Notes: generated by a model not told the origin, from the letters alone. A stretch of 64,000 nucleotides of DNA from Perca fluviatilis (GCF_010015445.1 NC_053114.1:20862224-20926223); one strand, 5' to 3'. Positions 12,243-27,075 are shown, numbered from the stretch's first letter. Made by a program: numbers and translations.

Positions 12243-13093
12243 AGTAGGTGAAATGGCTTGGTGTAGTCATGGACTCAGACCTGAATTTTAAAAGCCACAT
12301 TAACATAATAAAAAAATCAGCTTATTATCACCTTAAAAATATATCAAGGGTTAAAGGACTTATGTCTCAGCAGGATCTGGAAAAACTTGTCCATGCTTTT
12401 ATCTTCAGTAGACTTGACTACTGTAACGGTGTCTTTACAGGTCTCCCCAAAAAATCAATCAGACAGCTGCAGCTGATTCAGAACGCTGCTGCTCGAGTCC
12501 TCACTAAGACCAAGAAAGTGGATCACATCACTCCAGTACTGAAGTCTCTACACTGGCTTCCAGTGCCTCAAAGAATTGATTTCAAAATACTTTTACTGGT
12601 TTATAAATCACTAAACGGTTTAGGGCCAAAATACATTTCTGATCTGCTACTACATTATGACCCACCCAGACCTCTCAGGTCGTCTGGGACAGGTCTACTT
12701 GTTGTCCCCAGAGTCAGAACTAAACAGGGGGAAGCAGCGTTCAGTTTTTATGCTCCGCATATTTGGAACAAACTCCCAGAAACCTGTAGGTCCGCTCCAA
12801 CTCTCAGTTCTTTTAAATCTAAGCTAAAGACCTATCTTTTTGATGTTGCTTTTCTTTAAATAATCTATTTTATTAACTTTAATTTCTTATACTGCACTGT
12901 GACTTTTATTCTTATACTGCACTATCAATTTTATTCTTGTCTTTTAATGTTTTTAATTTGTTTATTAATGTTTTTAAATTGTTTTTAATTGTTTTCTTAC
13001 TGCTCTTTAATGTTTTATGTAAAGCACTTTGAATTGCCCTGTTGCTGAAATGTGCTATACAAATAAAGCTGCCTTGCCTTGCCTTGCCTTTCT
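12243..13093 (+). mobile_element. L2/CR1-like LINE, 5'-truncated, with (GCCTT)n tail
   Basis: An open frame of 203 residues (12248-12859) encodes the C-terminal part of a fish L2/Maui-type reverse transcriptase polyprotein. Diagnostic segments include FSRLDYCNGVFTGLP, QLIQNAAARVLT, LKSLHWLPV, AAFSFYAPHIWNKLP and SSFKSKLKTYLF. The catalytic YADD-type motif and the endonuclease lie upstream of the truncation and are missing. The 3'UTR ends in a TGCTATACAAATAAAGC-type terminus and three to four GCCTT units (about 13071-13093), the short-repeat tail used by this clade. The first methionine is an internal residue and not a real start. The frame is still open over 200 codons, so insertion may be fairly recent, but the copy is not autonomous. 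Confidence 0.9.
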
Positions 13094-13099
13094 TAGGAA

Positions 13100-16000
13100 C
13101 TAGAAAATAGCCAGACAAAAAGTTCTGTCCCCATGTTTTTCTTCCTGTCCCCATCAGGAACTACTGGAATTCAGGACTTGAGCTACATTTTCTGAATCTT
13201 TGTGGATAAACACTTCTCACCATGAAGAGTCAGATCATTCAACCTAATCCATCAAAGAGGGCCTGCCATGACGGGTCACATGACATAACAATACAGACAA
13301 TAAAGACTGTTGTTAATTCAGTTTTAATTATAGCAAGAATTCTAGTCTATGAATACAGTTATTTTAGACATGCTGAAGGGTGGGCTGAATTTCTTGCAGT
13401 GCCCCTGCCTGAGGATGTTTGTTGATATATAAATTAAAGTTTAAAATGTCTAGGGAAAGAGTGCAGGGTTAAGGCTATGTTTACACACACACTCAGGCTG
13501 TCCGGCAAAAACGCAAGTACGCAAGTCTTCCCATTCTTTTTGGCCACGGCGGTGGTAACCCTGCAGTGACCAATCATGTAACCGGCTATCAGACTTATCA
13601 GTCTGTTTTGAGGTGGTGTGAGGGTCCAGTATACAGTCAACAGTCAACCTCAATGCCTCTATGTCTGCCACAAGACAGTTTTAAAACTATTTCAATCAGG
13701 CGAGACTTCGTTTGCAGATATGCAAAAGGTTTATTGCACAAATGCATAATAAAATACAGTCTTTGGAGATTAGACTCCACCGTTGTAATACATTTTTTTT
13801 AAAGGGGTAGAGAAACAGGACATAACCCCCGATGGAGTCTAGACACTGGTGGCGGCGGAGAAGGAGTCCGGAGACCAGACCGAAGGAGGCAAAGGAGCGG
13901 TCAGCTGGAGGAAAAACGATGACCGGAGGCGGCAGGGGAGGTGGAGGGTTGAACGCTTTGCCTGAAACGACAGCTGACAGCACATGGAGAGAACAGATTT
14001 AAAGCAGAGTTGTAATGCTGTGATTGGTCCTTGAATTTCATGGCCAAGTCTGATTGGTTTAACTAAAAAGAAGAAAGACGCCTCTAAACTGCTGATTTGA
14101 TTTAAGAAGAAAGAGTAATGATTGTGTTATTTGACGTCTTCCTGAAAGAATTTGCGCTGAGCTTTATGATGGTAAAAAAATTAAACAGAAGTACTTAACT
14201 GCCCAGGAGTCTCTGTAACAGCTGAATGTTTTCTTCAACAAGCTCCAGCACAAGGCACATTGCTTCCGTTTCTCTCCTTTCTCCATGACATGAAGAAGAT
14301 CTACAAATGATCTGATTGAAAATAATAATAGTGAAATATGGTCTACTTGTGCTACACTGGGCGTTGAAGAACACAACAGGACGTCACACAAATGGTCCAT
14401 TTTAGTGACACTCCCACACCACCGCACAACCCTGCAGCAAATCACTGGATCACTTGCTTTGGTTAAAATGCGCCCTAACACAGTAGCAAAGTACTTGTCC
14501 ACCAAAAGGGGGATCGGATCAGGGGGGGACGTCTGAGTCTGTTATGCCCTCGAGGTAAAAGTTCTTGCTGGCAGATGAAAAGAAGCAGTTGGCAGCACAG
14601 TGTGTGTCAGGAGAATTAGACATTTCAAAAGTAGAAGGAAAAGTGGGGGGAAATCAACAAAAAGGGAAAAAAATGTCTGGATCTTTAATGAAATTGTGTG
14701 AACAGTGTCCACTGTGTGCTGTTGACTGGCACATGGAAGCTGTGCGGCATATTGAGTTATATGAGTCATACAGTATAGCAGTTTGTATTTCACAGATGCA
14801 CAGCAGTTTGTGTGGTTATTTTGCAAAGTCTAGTCTGGAGCCGGATAAAAGAAAGAAATAATCCATGTACCTACATTGTATGAGGTATTCCAAAAATGTG
14901 GAATAAGTTAACTCATCTAAGATTTTATTTCTGCATCTGACTAATGGCTCAAGGGCATGTTGCCAATTAAACCTTTGTGAACAACTTGTACTGTATGGTA
15001 TTAAACCACCAGTTTTATAACATAGCCATGAATAGGGGAAAGCCCATGGCCTAATTTTCCACTATACCAGTGGACAGACAAAGATACTGACTGTATGAAT
15101 GAATTTGTATGTGTATTCTGGAGCTTTTCTTCTCAATTTTGCAGTGTGATGTTTGGTGTATAAGCCTATTAGTATTGTATATACAAGACTTATTATGTTT
15201 TATTCATTCTTTTCCTTTCAGGGTTTATGGTTAGAGTGGCTGCAGCATTTTCCAGTATACGTTGGATGAAAGGTTTTGGAATACACCAGACATATATACA
15301 TATATATATTATCCTGCTTTTGCCTTAAGAAAAGCCAATTTTAGTATTTTCATCACACTAGCAAGCAAGATGGCTAGCAATCTGATAAACAGAATTTGAC
15401 TAGTTTCTAGACTAGTGTGGTTTTAGTTGTGTGTATAACATGCAAACAAATGCACAAGTCAACAGGGAGGGACCTCTTACTTCTTGCAATGTTACATGCC
15501 TATTAATATGGCAGACACAGTTTTTCTTTTGAAATACTGAATGTGTTTAGGGCAAGCCTTTTTCATACTAGCAGTTGACTTGATATTTGCAAATCAACAA
15601 TTATCTTCGACTTTGACTACAAAGAAGGCCCATTCTGGCTTCTAAACGTACCCATTCTTTGAAAACAGAAAATAAGGGTTCCATCTAAAACATTAAAGAA
15701 TGTAATCCAGGTAACTTTGGGTTTATTTCTTTCCAACACACATATAGATAGATACAGTAAGTTTTTCTGTATTTTGGAGAGGTTTGACATTGCCATTTTT
15801 GGATGGAATACACAGAGACAGGATCAGTAAGACAGGCCAGTTCTGGTTTCAGGAGCATCCAGGGAAGTCCAGCTCGTCCTAGTCATGAGAAATTATAACT
15901 CTGAATCACCAAGGACAGAAAACTGCAGCTGCACTCTCTGTATGCTGATATTGTCGTGCATGTTGCACTTCTGGCCACACCCTAATCAGCAATGTTAAAG

Positions 16001-19000
16001 CCATTAAAAGCTGATTAACACCTGCATGCATTATCAGTTATTGTGTTAGTACACTTTGTTTACTGAATGGGTTGCATCTGAGGCTATTTCAGTACATGTT
16101 ATCATCCACATTTCTCAACATACAGATGACAAAGTAAACCAGGAGCAGCCCAGTAGATTCTAGTGCCATTAGCCACCGTGCTCAATGATCAGCTTCATTT
16201 GCTAAGAAAACAAACTGGGGCCAGATGGCAAGGCTGATGAGTGCTCATCGATCTGGGGTCCCTCCTGTGTACTTGCTTAATTTTGGATGGCCTTCTAAAG
16301 GGTGAGGAGGGAAACTCTGGGGCAGATGTGACTTCCCTCCTCTATGCTAAGCACAACACTCAAAACGTGAGTGGCATAAGAGCTTTTGAGCGGCCCTTGC
16401 AGTTTTAAACAGCCCCTGTTCACTTCAAACTGTCTAGGTATCTTGGTAACTAACTCTTTGAAACCAAACTTCTCATCAAGATACCCAATAAACATTTGAA
16501 GAATAACCTTCACTTTAGTGCACTAAGGTCTATTAAAATATGCAAATAACGTTTTAATAGTCTCAAAGCCATATTTGATGGGTCACGTCTGATAATTAAA
16601 GTAGTGTTTGATGAGCTCTTATTTCTCAGGTAGAGCAGATTGATCCCTCTTCTAATCTGATTAGGAAATGTGACTTGGTTTTAAGTCACATTTAACCTAC
16701 AGTGTGAGGTAATGTCACCGCTGCCACTTTCATGTTTGCATAAACTTCTGCTCATTTTTTATAAAATAAACATTTGTGCAACCCTTTGTTAAAAGCAAAT
16801 ATTTAAACTAAACGCAATCTTGATTTGAAGAAAAGGTGTGTTTAATAATATAGCTGTTATCTTGGCACTGTAATGCCACAGAACAGGTCTTACTATTTAA
16901 ATCATCTTTTTATTTCTTGTTTTAATAGATACTGAAGATTTCGGAATTAAAAGTGAGCAGCAATTTCATCTGAATTTGACCCGAGTGACCCTCCTACTCA
17001 GGATGAGATATTAGTCTCACATTCCTGTGAGAGAGAACAGGCAGCTTATTAAAAACAACCCTTCATTAGCATAAGACATAGCAAAGCACTTGCCTTCCTA
17101 ATCTTTGGGAAGCTCCAGATGAATATCTATCCATGACTCTAAAGCTGTTATGGACAGTGAAGCAAACTGCAGCGTTTGCCTGAGAGTAGAGACTGGTGGT
17201 TGCTGTTGAATTTTTTAGTGTGGCAAAATAACTACTGTCTCTGTAAAATCGTGTTTAGTCATGCCATGATTGTCCTTTATTGACAGGGACATGGCTGTTG
17301 CATGTTGGTGGCTGAGTGGAGGAAACAAAGCGGAGGAAGGAGACAAACAGATGGTGTCAGGATAAGGGTTGCACACATTTAGTTAAAGTTAACAAAAACA
17401 AGAGAATAGAAATGCTTTGGAGACAAAAGAGAATATAAACATGTTCATTGAGCTAATTTTCAAGAATGAAAAAAGATATTAAGAATCTGATTTTGATCTT
17501 GGACTCAGATGAAGATCAAATGACCCAAGGCATGGGAGAACCTGAATTCACACCAGGGTACGACAAATGCAGGAAGGCAATGGGAGATGCTGAGTGAATA
17601 CCAATTGATGTGGATACAATGTGATGGCGAGTGCTGTCAAGAAAAGCTGGCATATTCAACTCGACCGGAAGCAAGATACCATGAAACAGATTGAGCTGAT
17701 TATGCTGCTGATTATGTTAGCAGGAAGAGAGACAAGCAGCACTGATAGCAATAGAGGAAGAGGCCCTGCCTTCCTAATGAACAACTGACGTATTTGCTGG
17801 ATATGCAAGTAGATAGAACCATTATGTTGATATAAGCTGCTTATTCTAATGGTTTAGTTGAGGTGCATGGGCTTATAGTGAGGGTTTGTTTTGACATAAC
17901 AAGTCAAAATCCAATTATGAATCTCAATTAGGCACTTTTGTCCATGGAATCTTTCTGCAAAACAATGGAATGCTTACACCGTACCCATATAAGAGAGGAC
18001 ACTGTTCAATACATTTTAAAAGTGTTTGGTCAATTTTTCCTACATAATTTACCTCAGGTCTTTAGAGACTTGTTACATATATAAGCCATATTAAGGTTTT
18101 AAATCAAATAGCATTGCTTGTAGCGTTTTCCAAACAATAATTAAGCCCTTACTTATTTGTTATTTTTCAATAATCTATAGATGCCACATTTTACTTTAAA
18201 AAAAAAAGCCTATTGATATCTTCTTACTCATCTGTGACTTCCAATATCACAGAAAGTTCTGACCTGCACTGTACCTGACACAGCAATGCTGCACCATCAT
18301 GCTACTGTGACTGGTAAGGTCTCAATGCTTGTATATGCATTAATTTATAGTATAAGTTACATGGAAAAAAAATTACACTTGTCAAAAAGAACTAGTTTGA
18401 GTAATGTAAATTACTTGAGGGCTTGCTTGAATAAAATGAGGGAATTTGACAGGTTGCGTGCAATATACTGTAGTTCTGGGAACTAAGACCCAAGGTATCT
18501 GTTTCAGTGGTAAACAATCCACTTGACTGCTAGGAACTTTTAGTTTGATTCAATTTTGATTTTAATCTCTGAGAAAAACAGTATTTACAATACTAGTAAA
18601 TACTGGGCTGTTTTGGGTGAAAACATGTAACATGGCTGAAAAATGTTTTATAAGCCTGCATTTTCTTTTCAAACTGTATGTTTTGAAATGGTTCCATTAG
18701 CCTTTGTCATAATGTAAAACATAATAAGCACAAACAAGTATCAAAGGTTACCATTGACTAAAAAAAGAAAGAAATGTTATTTGAGCAGTGTTGGCCTCGT
18801 ATCTTGTGTATGATGGAATCAATCATTTACATCAGCCATGTCTTTTGTGGTATTGTACTCACTGGTGCACACAGCATTTCCTTCCTTGACAGTTATTTGC
18901 TACATAGAATATTTTTCAGTCAGACTACTTTACTTATCTCCTCATCTCTTGCATTACAGATTGGCGGTAGATTAAGATAGCTAGCAAACCTGTTAACTCT

Positions 19001-19880
19001 ATTTTTCATCATGAAATGCATACCCACCTGCTGCAGCCTAATGTGGCCATGAGTACATTTCTGAAAAACAGAAAGCTTGTTTATTGCTTATTTTCCCATG
19101 TTACACAGGACTGAAAAGAGGATTTGCTGCCAAGGTTTCCTGATTGTAAATGATCTGGAAATGTAGTTTTATGATATTATTTGGTGGTGATGCCTTCGAA
19201 GAAAATACTTTTTGCTTCTTTTTTTTATTCTTGATTATGTCAACTTGAATGTATTTGGTTCATAATCTGAGTTCATGTAAAATATGTTTCTATGTCTGTA
19301 CCATCTTAATCAATTAGCATTATCAACAAAACAAAAGCAAAAACTCTCTCCATATCTGGCCTTGTAATTGAGGCAAAAGACATAAAAACATTGCCTACCA
19401 TTTTCACAGTCTCAAATTTTCTTCTGCTCAGTCTCTTTTCACAGAGCACTGTATGTAAGTTGGCTTTCATACAAGTTCTGAACTGCTTTTAATACATGTC
19501 TTTGAGGTGTTCTGGTGTGGATTGCTACGGAATCAGAGGTGGGCAATAGAAAGGCGAAGGCTTCGACAGAGAACACAGGGTTTTTCCTGTTCTGCCTCTC
19601 CCAGCATTAATAGTTGGAGCATTCCTATTACCTGCTCTGAGCCCTGAAGATGGGATTCCTGTGGTGCAGGCTGGGAGCTGCTCTGCTGCACTGCATTGTG
19701 ATGAGTTCTCCACTGATGTTTTCTTGCTCTCGCTCCTCTCAACTCTGCCAGTTCTACTTTTCTCTCCCGCCTGTCTTCAACCATGGTGTAGTCGCTACAC
19801 TATATGTGTAGTACTTTTGTGCTTCTTTTTTCTATCCTCTTGCTTGAATTTATGTGTACTCTTTCTGCATGTTCTCTTCA
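13100..19880. other. Anonymous non-coding sequence, one GC-richer block
   Basis: No gene is supported. The block 13830-13980 is CpG- and GGCGG-rich against an AT-rich background and is preceded on the plus strand by TTTATTGCAC (about 13730). I do not recognise it. The other open frames, including the 113-codon minus-strand frame at 14164-14505, lack any known domain. Confidence 0.5.

Positions 19881-19884
<4 letters not shown>

Positions 19885-19934
<50 letters not shown>
19885..19934. repeat. (TG)n microsatellite
   Basis: About 25 TG units. Three overlapping plus-strand frames through it (VCVCVC) are repeat translations and not genes. Confidence 0.97.
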
Positions 19935-19935
<1 letters not shown>

Positions 19936-19999
19936 ATGTGTGCATCTTTTCTTACTATATCTCATACTATTCCTATGAGCAAACTACTACTGTCGATTT

Positions 20000-22900
20000 G
20001 AGTAGAATAATATTAACAACTGCAGTCAAAATTGAAAATTGAATCACTATACATTTTCAGCTGGGCTATGAATGAATGTATCAGGTTTTAACCCTCTGAT
20101 TTGGCCAAGTCAAAATACACTACAGCAGCATTGTTTCTTTAACAATGCACAGCTCTTACAACCCAACCCAAAGTATTGTCACCTTCAAATGAAACAAATG
20201 TATCATTTAAGAAAGGAGATACAGTATTATATTATGATGGATTATGCTCAGAAACATATTTGAAGCAGACTAACTGTCATTATGAAGCTAAAAGCAGAAG
20301 AACATAATGAATCCATACATTCTATGCACTACATGTGCAATGACAAGACCATCTGAGAGTTTAACTGCAGAGAATTAGACAGAAATTGCAGGCTCCTTGG
20401 TCAGTTTCTCTTCTTATTTTCAACTTCTGTCCTCTTCCCTGTTTCTCTCTTTCTACTAATGCTTCTCTGTGTTGTCACTCCATGTCTCGCTATCAGACAC
20501 TACCGTTTTCTCATCTGTTTATACTCTCTTGGGAGACCCTGTTTGTCTCCTTTTTCCCCTCATGTATCCTTCCCTCCTACTTTCTCTTCCCTCCCCAGGA
20601 GTCTCCTGTCACCTTCTTTGCTCCCAGCGGTACATCTCGGAACAAACAACCCATGTGTGAATATAGAAACTGGAGGATCTAGAATATTGCATTGACAATG
20701 AAGTGCTTCATTAGTGTGTTCAAGGATGTGTTTCCAATGCTCATCTAATTAAAACTTAGAGAAATTAGGAATGTGTGTATATCTATATGCTTATGTGTGT
20801 CTCTGTGCATTTAAAATGTGTTCCAGTTTGTTTAAGCAAAGATGAAGTCCATATTCCCCAAATAACCCCACACTGCTTCCCCAGGCTCCTGCCACTCCTA
20901 CTATCACACCCATCCTCCGGGTAATTCTGATATGGGAGCCTCTTTTGCTGTGGGGTTGACAGGAACCGATCCCCCCCCCCCCCATTGGAGCTTGCATGAA
21001 GTCTGGGACTCATCACAGAACTGGCTGCCTGACAGCTCATCCATTCCGCCTGGCCCCACTAGGCTTTGCCCCAGTGCTCGCTGCCTTAACTGGGCCTCCA
21101 TAACAAACCTCTTTGCCATGTTGACTGTGGAAAGCAAAAGGCCATAGAGGAGAAACTGGCCAGACTGTGTGATGCTCTGGACTCGGGGGCTGTAAGGTGG
21201 ATGAAATGAAAGGGGTGGAGGAGGAAAGGCTAAGGGACTGAGACAAGGAAAATGAAGTAAGGCAGAAAGAAGAAATATGTTACAGTCAATAAGTAACCTA
21301 ATACAGCAGTGGTGAGCAGACCAGGCATTCCTCTTCTCAGTCCCTTGTGGTTAGCCCAGCAAGCCATTTTTCAAGTTAAAAGAAGGATTTGGGTTAGATG
21401 TGGAGGCCCATGAGAGTCAATGTGGCATTTGCACTATGCATTGGGAACCTGTGGAAAAAGGAAAGAAGGCATACTGTAGAGCAAATAATTTATCAGTTAT
21501 AGTTAGATACATAGACAGACATAGTTGTAATAATTAACTGGCATGTTTATAATTATAATACTATAAAAAAGTATTAATTTATTTCTAAATACATCTTCAC
21601 TGTCCATGACAAGTGAGAAAGCTCAGTTCGCTGATAAAGAATGTGACTGAAAGCAAATAGGGGGCCCTTGACTTTTTTTGTCAAATTACTGTGTGAGGTT
21701 GAAGCTCAACATGTCTCAAAATTACTTTTAAACACATTTATTAACAGTTGAAAACTGAATTTGTACATGAGGATTAGTTCAATCAATCATTAACTGTTGC
21801 TAGATTAGTTATAAATATTGACAAATACATTTATTAACACCTAAATGTCTTTATTTCGGCCTGTTCTCATTTTGTCTTACTAAGTGAAAGAAAGACAAAA
21901 TGAGAACAGGAAAAATTGAAAAGAAAACATTCTTCCTATGAATGACATTTTTTTTGTCTCAGGTTGGTTGAAGACAGTAAGAAAATATCTAACAGCAATA
22001 TAAACACACCTTCATTTAGAAGAATATGGGCACAAGACACTGTTTTAATCACTTAGACCTAGATACTGAGGAGCTCCACCAAAATAGCTCTTTGTTCCGA
22101 CCCGCTTATTCCCTGACGTCTGAGTGGGTGCACCATTGCTGAATAACCTCCTCCACACTCTGATGGTGGCCAGCTTCTACTACAGATGGAGGGGAATTGG
22201 ATGGATAGAAAAAGAAATAGAAATAGGACAAGCTGGGCCTGAAGCAAATAAAACAGAAGTGGGAATCAATTTTATCATCCAATTATCATTTTGGCCTGAC
22301 CCCTGTGCACTCAATATTACAACTTTCAATAATAGATTTAAAAGTGCTTTCCCTACATTCTAATTAGAGTTACTACATAGAAATAAAGATTGGCCATCTT
22401 ATTAAGTTACTATACATCAAGTTGTGTTTAGTAGGTTGTACTATATTGAAATCAGACATAAACATACCCACATATTCATGTTAATTAACATTAAATGAAT
22501 AGAATGCACATATTTTATTTCTTCCAAAATAAAAACGAGACGCAACATGAAGCCTGCCGGTGACTAAGCATGACTAATCATATAATGCTGAGACATTTCC
22601 AAGCTGTCATTTGCCAGGAACCATCACAACTATGAGAACTGCTCCCTCATATGGAATACTTACTATTATTGTTGTTTAAAAACTGAATATACATACAATC
22701 TGGTGCCAAAAGAAGTATACTGATAGGATCCTCACAAAGTGATATGCATAACTTGTTTGCTAGATTAAATGCTACCTTACATCATGGGGCATCACCAGCT
22801 ACAGTAAATGTCTTCACTTTGACTTTATTGTTTTATTTTTTAATATCCAGATGCAAGAAGTACAGTGCTGGGTAGCATTCATCAAACTGTCAGACAATCA

Positions 22901-23040
22901 AACTTAAAAATAAAAAAAAAATCTTTTGGAGAAGTGCTGGTGCAGCATAACAAGTCCTACAGGAATAAATTGTACAGATATAACTAAGGCTGTGGTAGCA
23001 TGAGTTATGTGAAATGATGATCAATGGTAATGAACAGTAT
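20000..23040. other. Anonymous non-coding sequence
   Basis: No gene is supported. A C13 run lies at 20971-20983 in a GC-richer stretch (20860-21240) where several frames happen to be open. A short perfect hairpin at 21860-21910 is listed separately. Confidence 0.5.
21860..21910. repeat. Perfect 19-bp hairpin with 13-nt loop
   Basis: CCTGTTCTCATTTTGTCTT (21860-21878) is followed 13 nt later by its exact complement (21892-21910). The flanks do not extend the stem. It is too short for an ordinary pre-miRNA and shows no bulges. It may be a small palindromic mutation or a transposon tip pair. Confidence 0.85.
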
Positions 23041-23053
23041 TTTATATATATAC

Positions 23054-23121
<68 letters not shown>
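23041..23121. repeat. (AT)n microsatellite
   Basis: Near-pure AT array of about 80 bp, with two early interruptions. Confidence 0.96.
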
Positions 23122-23122
<1 letters not shown>

Positions 23123-23125
<3 letters not shown>

Positions 23126-26100
23126 CTTGTCATCTTATTAACCTCAGATATTAGAAGACCGGGTGCAGCTATGCAGTTTAATGAGATGGCTACTAAAGCC
23201 CTAAAATAGCTAAATAAAGCTATAAACAATTATTTTTTCATATTCTTATTTTTATAGAAATACAGCCACTGGATCAGTGACATTAACTATATGCATGTAC
23301 ATGTATTTAATATTTATATACAGTATACATTCTATACTGCCAAGAGCAACATCCACAATAGGTTTCCTCTGGCAAACTCTTGTGTTTCCTTGTTTATTTT
23401 GGTGAGCAATAGCATGTGGATGATACATGATTTAAATGCTGGTATGCAGTATTGGCATTCTATAGCCTACTGTTAGCTGTTGCTTCAGTGACTCTGGAAT
23501 TTCACAATGTTAATGATTCAAAATGTGTACAAAGGTTTCTCATTCTATGCTGCCTGCTTGACAGTGACTTGTTGCCAGACAATCATAGCTGAGTTGTTTG
23601 TTGGGGACATTGGATCCTCACAGTTTAATTGATAGCTGTATCTACATTCATTAGACAAATTTAAAGTTAAGATAATCTTAACAGTATGGAGATTTACATG
23701 GATACTTGATTTCTTGATCGCAGTGTGACAAGTGTACTGCTTTATTATAACACCAAATTTACAGCTACATCAGAAACAAACACACAGCTAGTTCTTGTAT
23801 TCAGTTTTACATGAGGTAGCCATACCAAATACTCCCCCACACTTAAAGTCACAGGACATTCAGACACCACAGGCCTAAAGAACATTGTCTGATGTACTGC
23901 AATAGTGCTTCACTTCCCTGCAGGCGTGTTTATTGAATAGAAGGGATTGCTGACCTCTAGCCCAATGAACTACTTGTGACCCGAGTAGGCCTGTTTATGT
24001 GCCATGTGTGTGCTTCTGTCACTCCCGGACACTCCAGTGGCAGCCAACAATGACCTCTGCCAGCATGTCACAGTCCGGAGCTGCTCTCAGGATAATGGAA
24101 CAAATTATGCAAGGAGCTGAACAAATAGAATGAACACACAGACTCATTCTAAACTCCTTCTTTCTCTCCTTCTCTTGTGAAGCAGCATGATTTCTGTTTG
24201 AACCACTGAGAATAATTGACTTTCCATGTTCCAATCTATAATTGTCATGCATTACCTATATTATCGAATTGCACTTTGATTCAATAAACATGGGGACTTT
24301 TGTACTCAATTCCCAAGGATGTAATCACTATTTTTTGAACATTAGATGGTGACTTTTCCACCACTAAAATTGATTAAATTATTTTAACTGTGCCAGCCAG
24401 AGGAGATACTGCATATACACTGCAGGCCAGCACAATGTGGCTGAGGTTAGATATACAACTCAAAATAATTGTAACAGTTTCCATATAGAGTGGTAGTAAT
24501 CCATATGGGAACCTTGCAGAGATTAAAGCTTTTGACCTCAGTATGGACCCTTGTAGGCAGTCATGGCCAGCGAAAGTTTTGTTTAGCTGGATAAATGACA
24601 CTGGAAATAAACTGAGACTTAACTTTTAATCTTCTGCTTCTCTCTAAAAGCAAATGTAACACCATGGTTTAGTGCACATTTTAAGTCTGTGCTTTTTATT
24701 TTGTCTTGTTCAGCATAGCACATTTCATTTCCCTTTTTGTCATGGACTGGTTTTCAAAATATTTCTGCAAATCCTACAGTAAAAATGCTGCAAATTGTTT
24801 GAGCAGAGGAAACACCATTGAATGTAATGTGCCCATTTACCATAGAAAATGTCTGTCATGACCCCTTACAGAGATGTCTCTATAATTTCTGTTTTTGCTT
24901 TATTATAGTGAAAACATTGGCTATTCTTTATAATGTTGATAAAGATCCCCTTCAGGCATGTTTTAAGACATATACAGTAAAATAACCTGCTTTGAATAAT
25001 TATTTGTGTCAAACTAGAAGTCTGCATATACCGTACATCATTCTGCACATCCAAGTTAAATAACCATATGCAAAACTCCAACTTCAGTCAAACAGAAGGA
25101 ACATAACTGATTGATGGATCAATGAAGCAAATGTTCCCAGATTTTAGTAGTAGTAATTTGTTTCATAGGAGGAAGAAGAATAATTTAGGACTTTCTGAAT
25201 TGACTTTTTTTTAAAGTCTGAGATTTTTGGATTGCATTTCCTAGTTGGCTTAACTACTCAGCTGTGGTTGCTGCCTGCTTGGTTAACATTTTCAATATTT
25301 TCCTTTCTAAACAAATAATTACATTTAATACAATGAACAAGTCTTATGTTCATATATTTTAAACCACCACTTCAGTCTTGTATTCTATTATAATGAATTC
25401 AGTAAAAAAAAAGTTCTCAATGGTAATTACAGATAATCTGATTTATCATGTAGGGCAACAACACTCCATCGGTGAAATTAGCTTGCAACTGCATGGGCTA
25501 ACACTGATGTTGAAGGCTGTCTGACCTACATGTTGATAAATTGGCCATGAGTGTGTGCGATTCTGCTTTTTTTCCCCTTCTCCTCTGGTATGTAGAGGCA
25601 TATCCAGCCCTCTCCCACTCCTTTTCTCTGTTTTACACTCACATGCACACAATTATTCTTCACTGAAGGCAAATTTTATTTCAGAGTTTTCCAACATTTG
25701 AACTTGTCTTCTCTTGCATATACTATATCTGCATTTTGGACATAGTGCGTGGGGTCATGACATAGTAATTAGTTTGCATGTGTGTGTGTGAATACTAGCA
25801 CTCATCTGGCAGACATCTGGCAATTAAAAGACACAGAAGGTGGTCAGCTCAAAGAAAGCCAAATTGCAAAGAGACCAAGAAACTGAAAGAGAGACTGGTA
25901 GGTACAGCAACATCACCTCACCTCAGACAAAGGGTAACTTCCAAGAAACCCTCTAAATTTAAACACGCTCATGTATTCTTGTAAATGGATGCAATCCTCC
26001 TCATTTTGTGACAGAGTTTATGATACCGCATTTTGTATTATGCATTAGGTCAAAGAAATGTAAACGAGGTAAGAGGAAGAAGAGCAGAGGAAAAGAGACA

Positions 26101-26910
26101 CAGGTGTGACTGGCTGGGGAAGAGTTTGACCCAAAACGGAGTTGGACTGTTGAGACTGCTGGCAAGAAGCAGGACACATAGCCTTGGACAAGCTGGACAT
26201 GACGAGAAGGGGAAAAGACTTGGTTCAACGCGCGTATAGGCTGAGTAAATCAGCTGCAGCAGTTTCGAGGGACAGTGGGACCATGTGGGGAGGACAAGTT
26301 ACTGAGGAACTGAATCAGAGGGCCACAAAGGCCACACACCATTTATAGTTTTTAGAATATTAAGCTTTTTTTCTTTTTACGCTGAAAGTCAGTGAAGCGA
26401 TCTTTAAATCGTCTTCAGGCTTCTTCCACTGCTAAATGCTACTCCTCCCACATATGTTCACCTACACACACCATTCAAACTTTAAACTTCACAAAACCTA
26501 ATACTATTAGAAAATTATTAATCTTTTTGAAATATTTTACAATTTTTATGTTATCACTGTTTAATTTTAGTGCTTCTTTATGCTTTTCTGTGTTTTTAAG
26601 GGCTGCCGAGTGTGTGTGATCTCCAAGCTACAGTGCAGAGGAGAGAGAACATTGTCTTAAAACTTTCTCTTTAACTTGCTTTCATACACCATTTATAGGT
26701 CAAAAGCCAATGTGCTAATTTGAACAATATTACTTATACATTTGGCTCAGTGAGCCTCCAAATGCCCAGAGCCACAAACATTCCTTCATTGACAGCCCTT
26801 CTTAAACATCCTCGACATTTGGTGAGGTCATTATATTAATACCATGTATTGTTTAGGTTAGGCTTCTTCAATGGGAAGTTTACCAGTGCTCTTTCAGTTA
26901 ATCTGACATA
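23123..26910. other. Anonymous non-coding sequence with one MITE fragment
   Basis: No gene is supported. It contains the fragment at 24941-25095, related to the TTAA-flanked element at 8879-9235. The remainder matches nothing I recognise. Confidence 0.5.
24941..25095. mobile_element. Fragment related to the 8879-9235 MITE
   Basis: It begins AAAGATCCCCTTCAGGCATG and continues TTTTAAGACA, closely paralleling the left end of the element at 8879 (AAAGATCCCTTCCAGACATG). The right end and the flanking TTAA are not seen, so the copy is truncated or diverged. Confidence 0.5.
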
Positions 26911-27075
26911 GATATACTATACTATGACTTTTTATCACTTTTTTTTATCACTTTTTAAAAATTATATTACTTTTTTTTTTTAAACATTCTATACTATGAC
27001 TATTTTATGACTTATTTCGGGCATACTATACTTTGACTTTTTTCTGCTATGCTATGAAGGTAAATTAACATATTT

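Noticed and set aside
14164..14505. 113-codon minus-strand frame
   Set aside because: No domain is seen and it is compatible with chance in a 64-kb window.
21860..21910. microRNA precursor
   Set aside because: The stem is only 19 bp, has no bulges and ends abruptly; a normal pre-miRNA stem is longer.
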